DNA of 64,000 nt. It comes from Streptomyces sp. CNQ-509 (lineage in GTDB: Bacteria > Actinomycetota > Actinomycetes > Streptomycetales > Streptomycetaceae). The stretch is taken from NCBI RefSeq assembly GCF_001011035.1, contig NZ_CP011492.1:2177501-2241500 (forward strand), written 5' to 3'. Positions within the stretch are counted from its first letter, which is position 1; each line of letters starts with the position of its first letter. Of this stretch, positions 63,850 to 64,000 are shown in pieces. The notes beneath the pieces were generated by a model. The model was not told where the DNA came from. It saw nothing but the letters and a program-made list of their open reading frames with translations, and did not search any database. The position numbers and the translations under genes are program-made.

Positions 63850-64000
63850 CTACTCCCCCGCCGGGGACCCGGAGGACGACGGCTCGGAGGACGCCGCCTC
63901 CGGCGTGTCCCGTACCGCACCCGGCACCTCCGGCGGCACCGCCGCCGGGCTTCGCTCCAGTTCCTCCAGCGCCAGCCGCACCGCCGTCTCCAACTGCGGG
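63850..64000 (-). CDS. C-terminal end of an unidentified protein
   Basis: Fifty codons from the window edge to a TAG at 63850: QLETAVRLALEELERSPAAV then PPEVPGAVRDTPEAASSEPS and a Ser/Gly/Glu tail. The visible part is probably helical then disordered. Not enough is visible to name the family. It is the gene upstream of the HIT gene on the same strand, 76 bp away. Confidence 0.5.
   Translation of the reverse strand, partial: PQLETAVRLALEELERSPAAVPPEVPGAVRDTPEAASSEPSSSGSPAGE

Noticed and set aside
63850..64000. Identification of the right-edge gene as rsmE from expected synteny
   Set aside because: The visible C-terminus does not resemble RsmE, and 50 codons are not enough to name a family.

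Overview
The window is very GC-rich, with almost exclusively G/C third codon positions, frequent GTG/TTG starts, 4-bp ATGA/GTGA gene overlaps and typical actinomycete families (DUF397, DUF574, AfsR-like regulators, several Ser/Thr kinases). It looks like the chromosome of Streptomyces or a close relative. A secreted alginate-lyase-type enzyme at the left edge hints at a marine or plant-debris lifestyle, which is inference only.

Left part (1-19 kb) is accessory. It starts with the 5' part of a multimodular secreted polysaccharide-degrading enzyme, then a reductase-like protein and a Nudix hydrolase. Next comes a 1.8-kb segment bounded by a 23-bp inverted repeat that carries a methyltransferase and a LysR regulator. 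dusB follows, then a five-gene leftward operon headed by a WXG100-like protein and a large helical type VII-type substrate, an XRE/DUF397 pair, a peptidoglycan-binding Ser/Thr kinase, and a DHA2-type efflux pump divergent from an AfsR-like regulator.

The middle (19-31 kb) is the most unusual stretch. Two receptor Ser/Thr kinases share a 995-bp repeat with no difference seen (ribosome binding site plus the whole cytosolic kinase part) but have unrelated ectodomains. One is a siderophore-binding-protein fold, the other a cysteine-rich LppU-like double module; a lipoprotein gene lies between them. An IS701 transposase remnant, a GlxA-type AraC regulator with a divergent dehydrogenase, a metallo-beta-lactamase-fold hydrolase, an IS110 element and an aldo/keto reductase with a TetR regulator follow.

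From 31 to 64 kb the backbone is mostly core: glyS, the zinc-uptake cluster znuA-znuC-znuB-zur with Zur-like boxes, uppS, recO, leuA with a Leu-rich leader peptide, terB-like, era, phoH-ybeY-CBS protein, a degenerate cytidine deaminase, rnz and a HIT protein. Accessory islands interrupt it: a sialidase with a GntR regulator and shared operators, a two-component system next to an MMPL exporter, a protealysin-like M4 peptidase with its emfourin-type inhibitor, a LysR/aldo-keto pair followed by a 14-unit 9-bp repeat array, and a thioredoxin/CcdA pair. phoH is interrupted in frame by a 362-residue class 3 (WCT-type) intein with a LAGLIDADG endonuclease.

No rRNA, tRNA or CRISPR array was seen.
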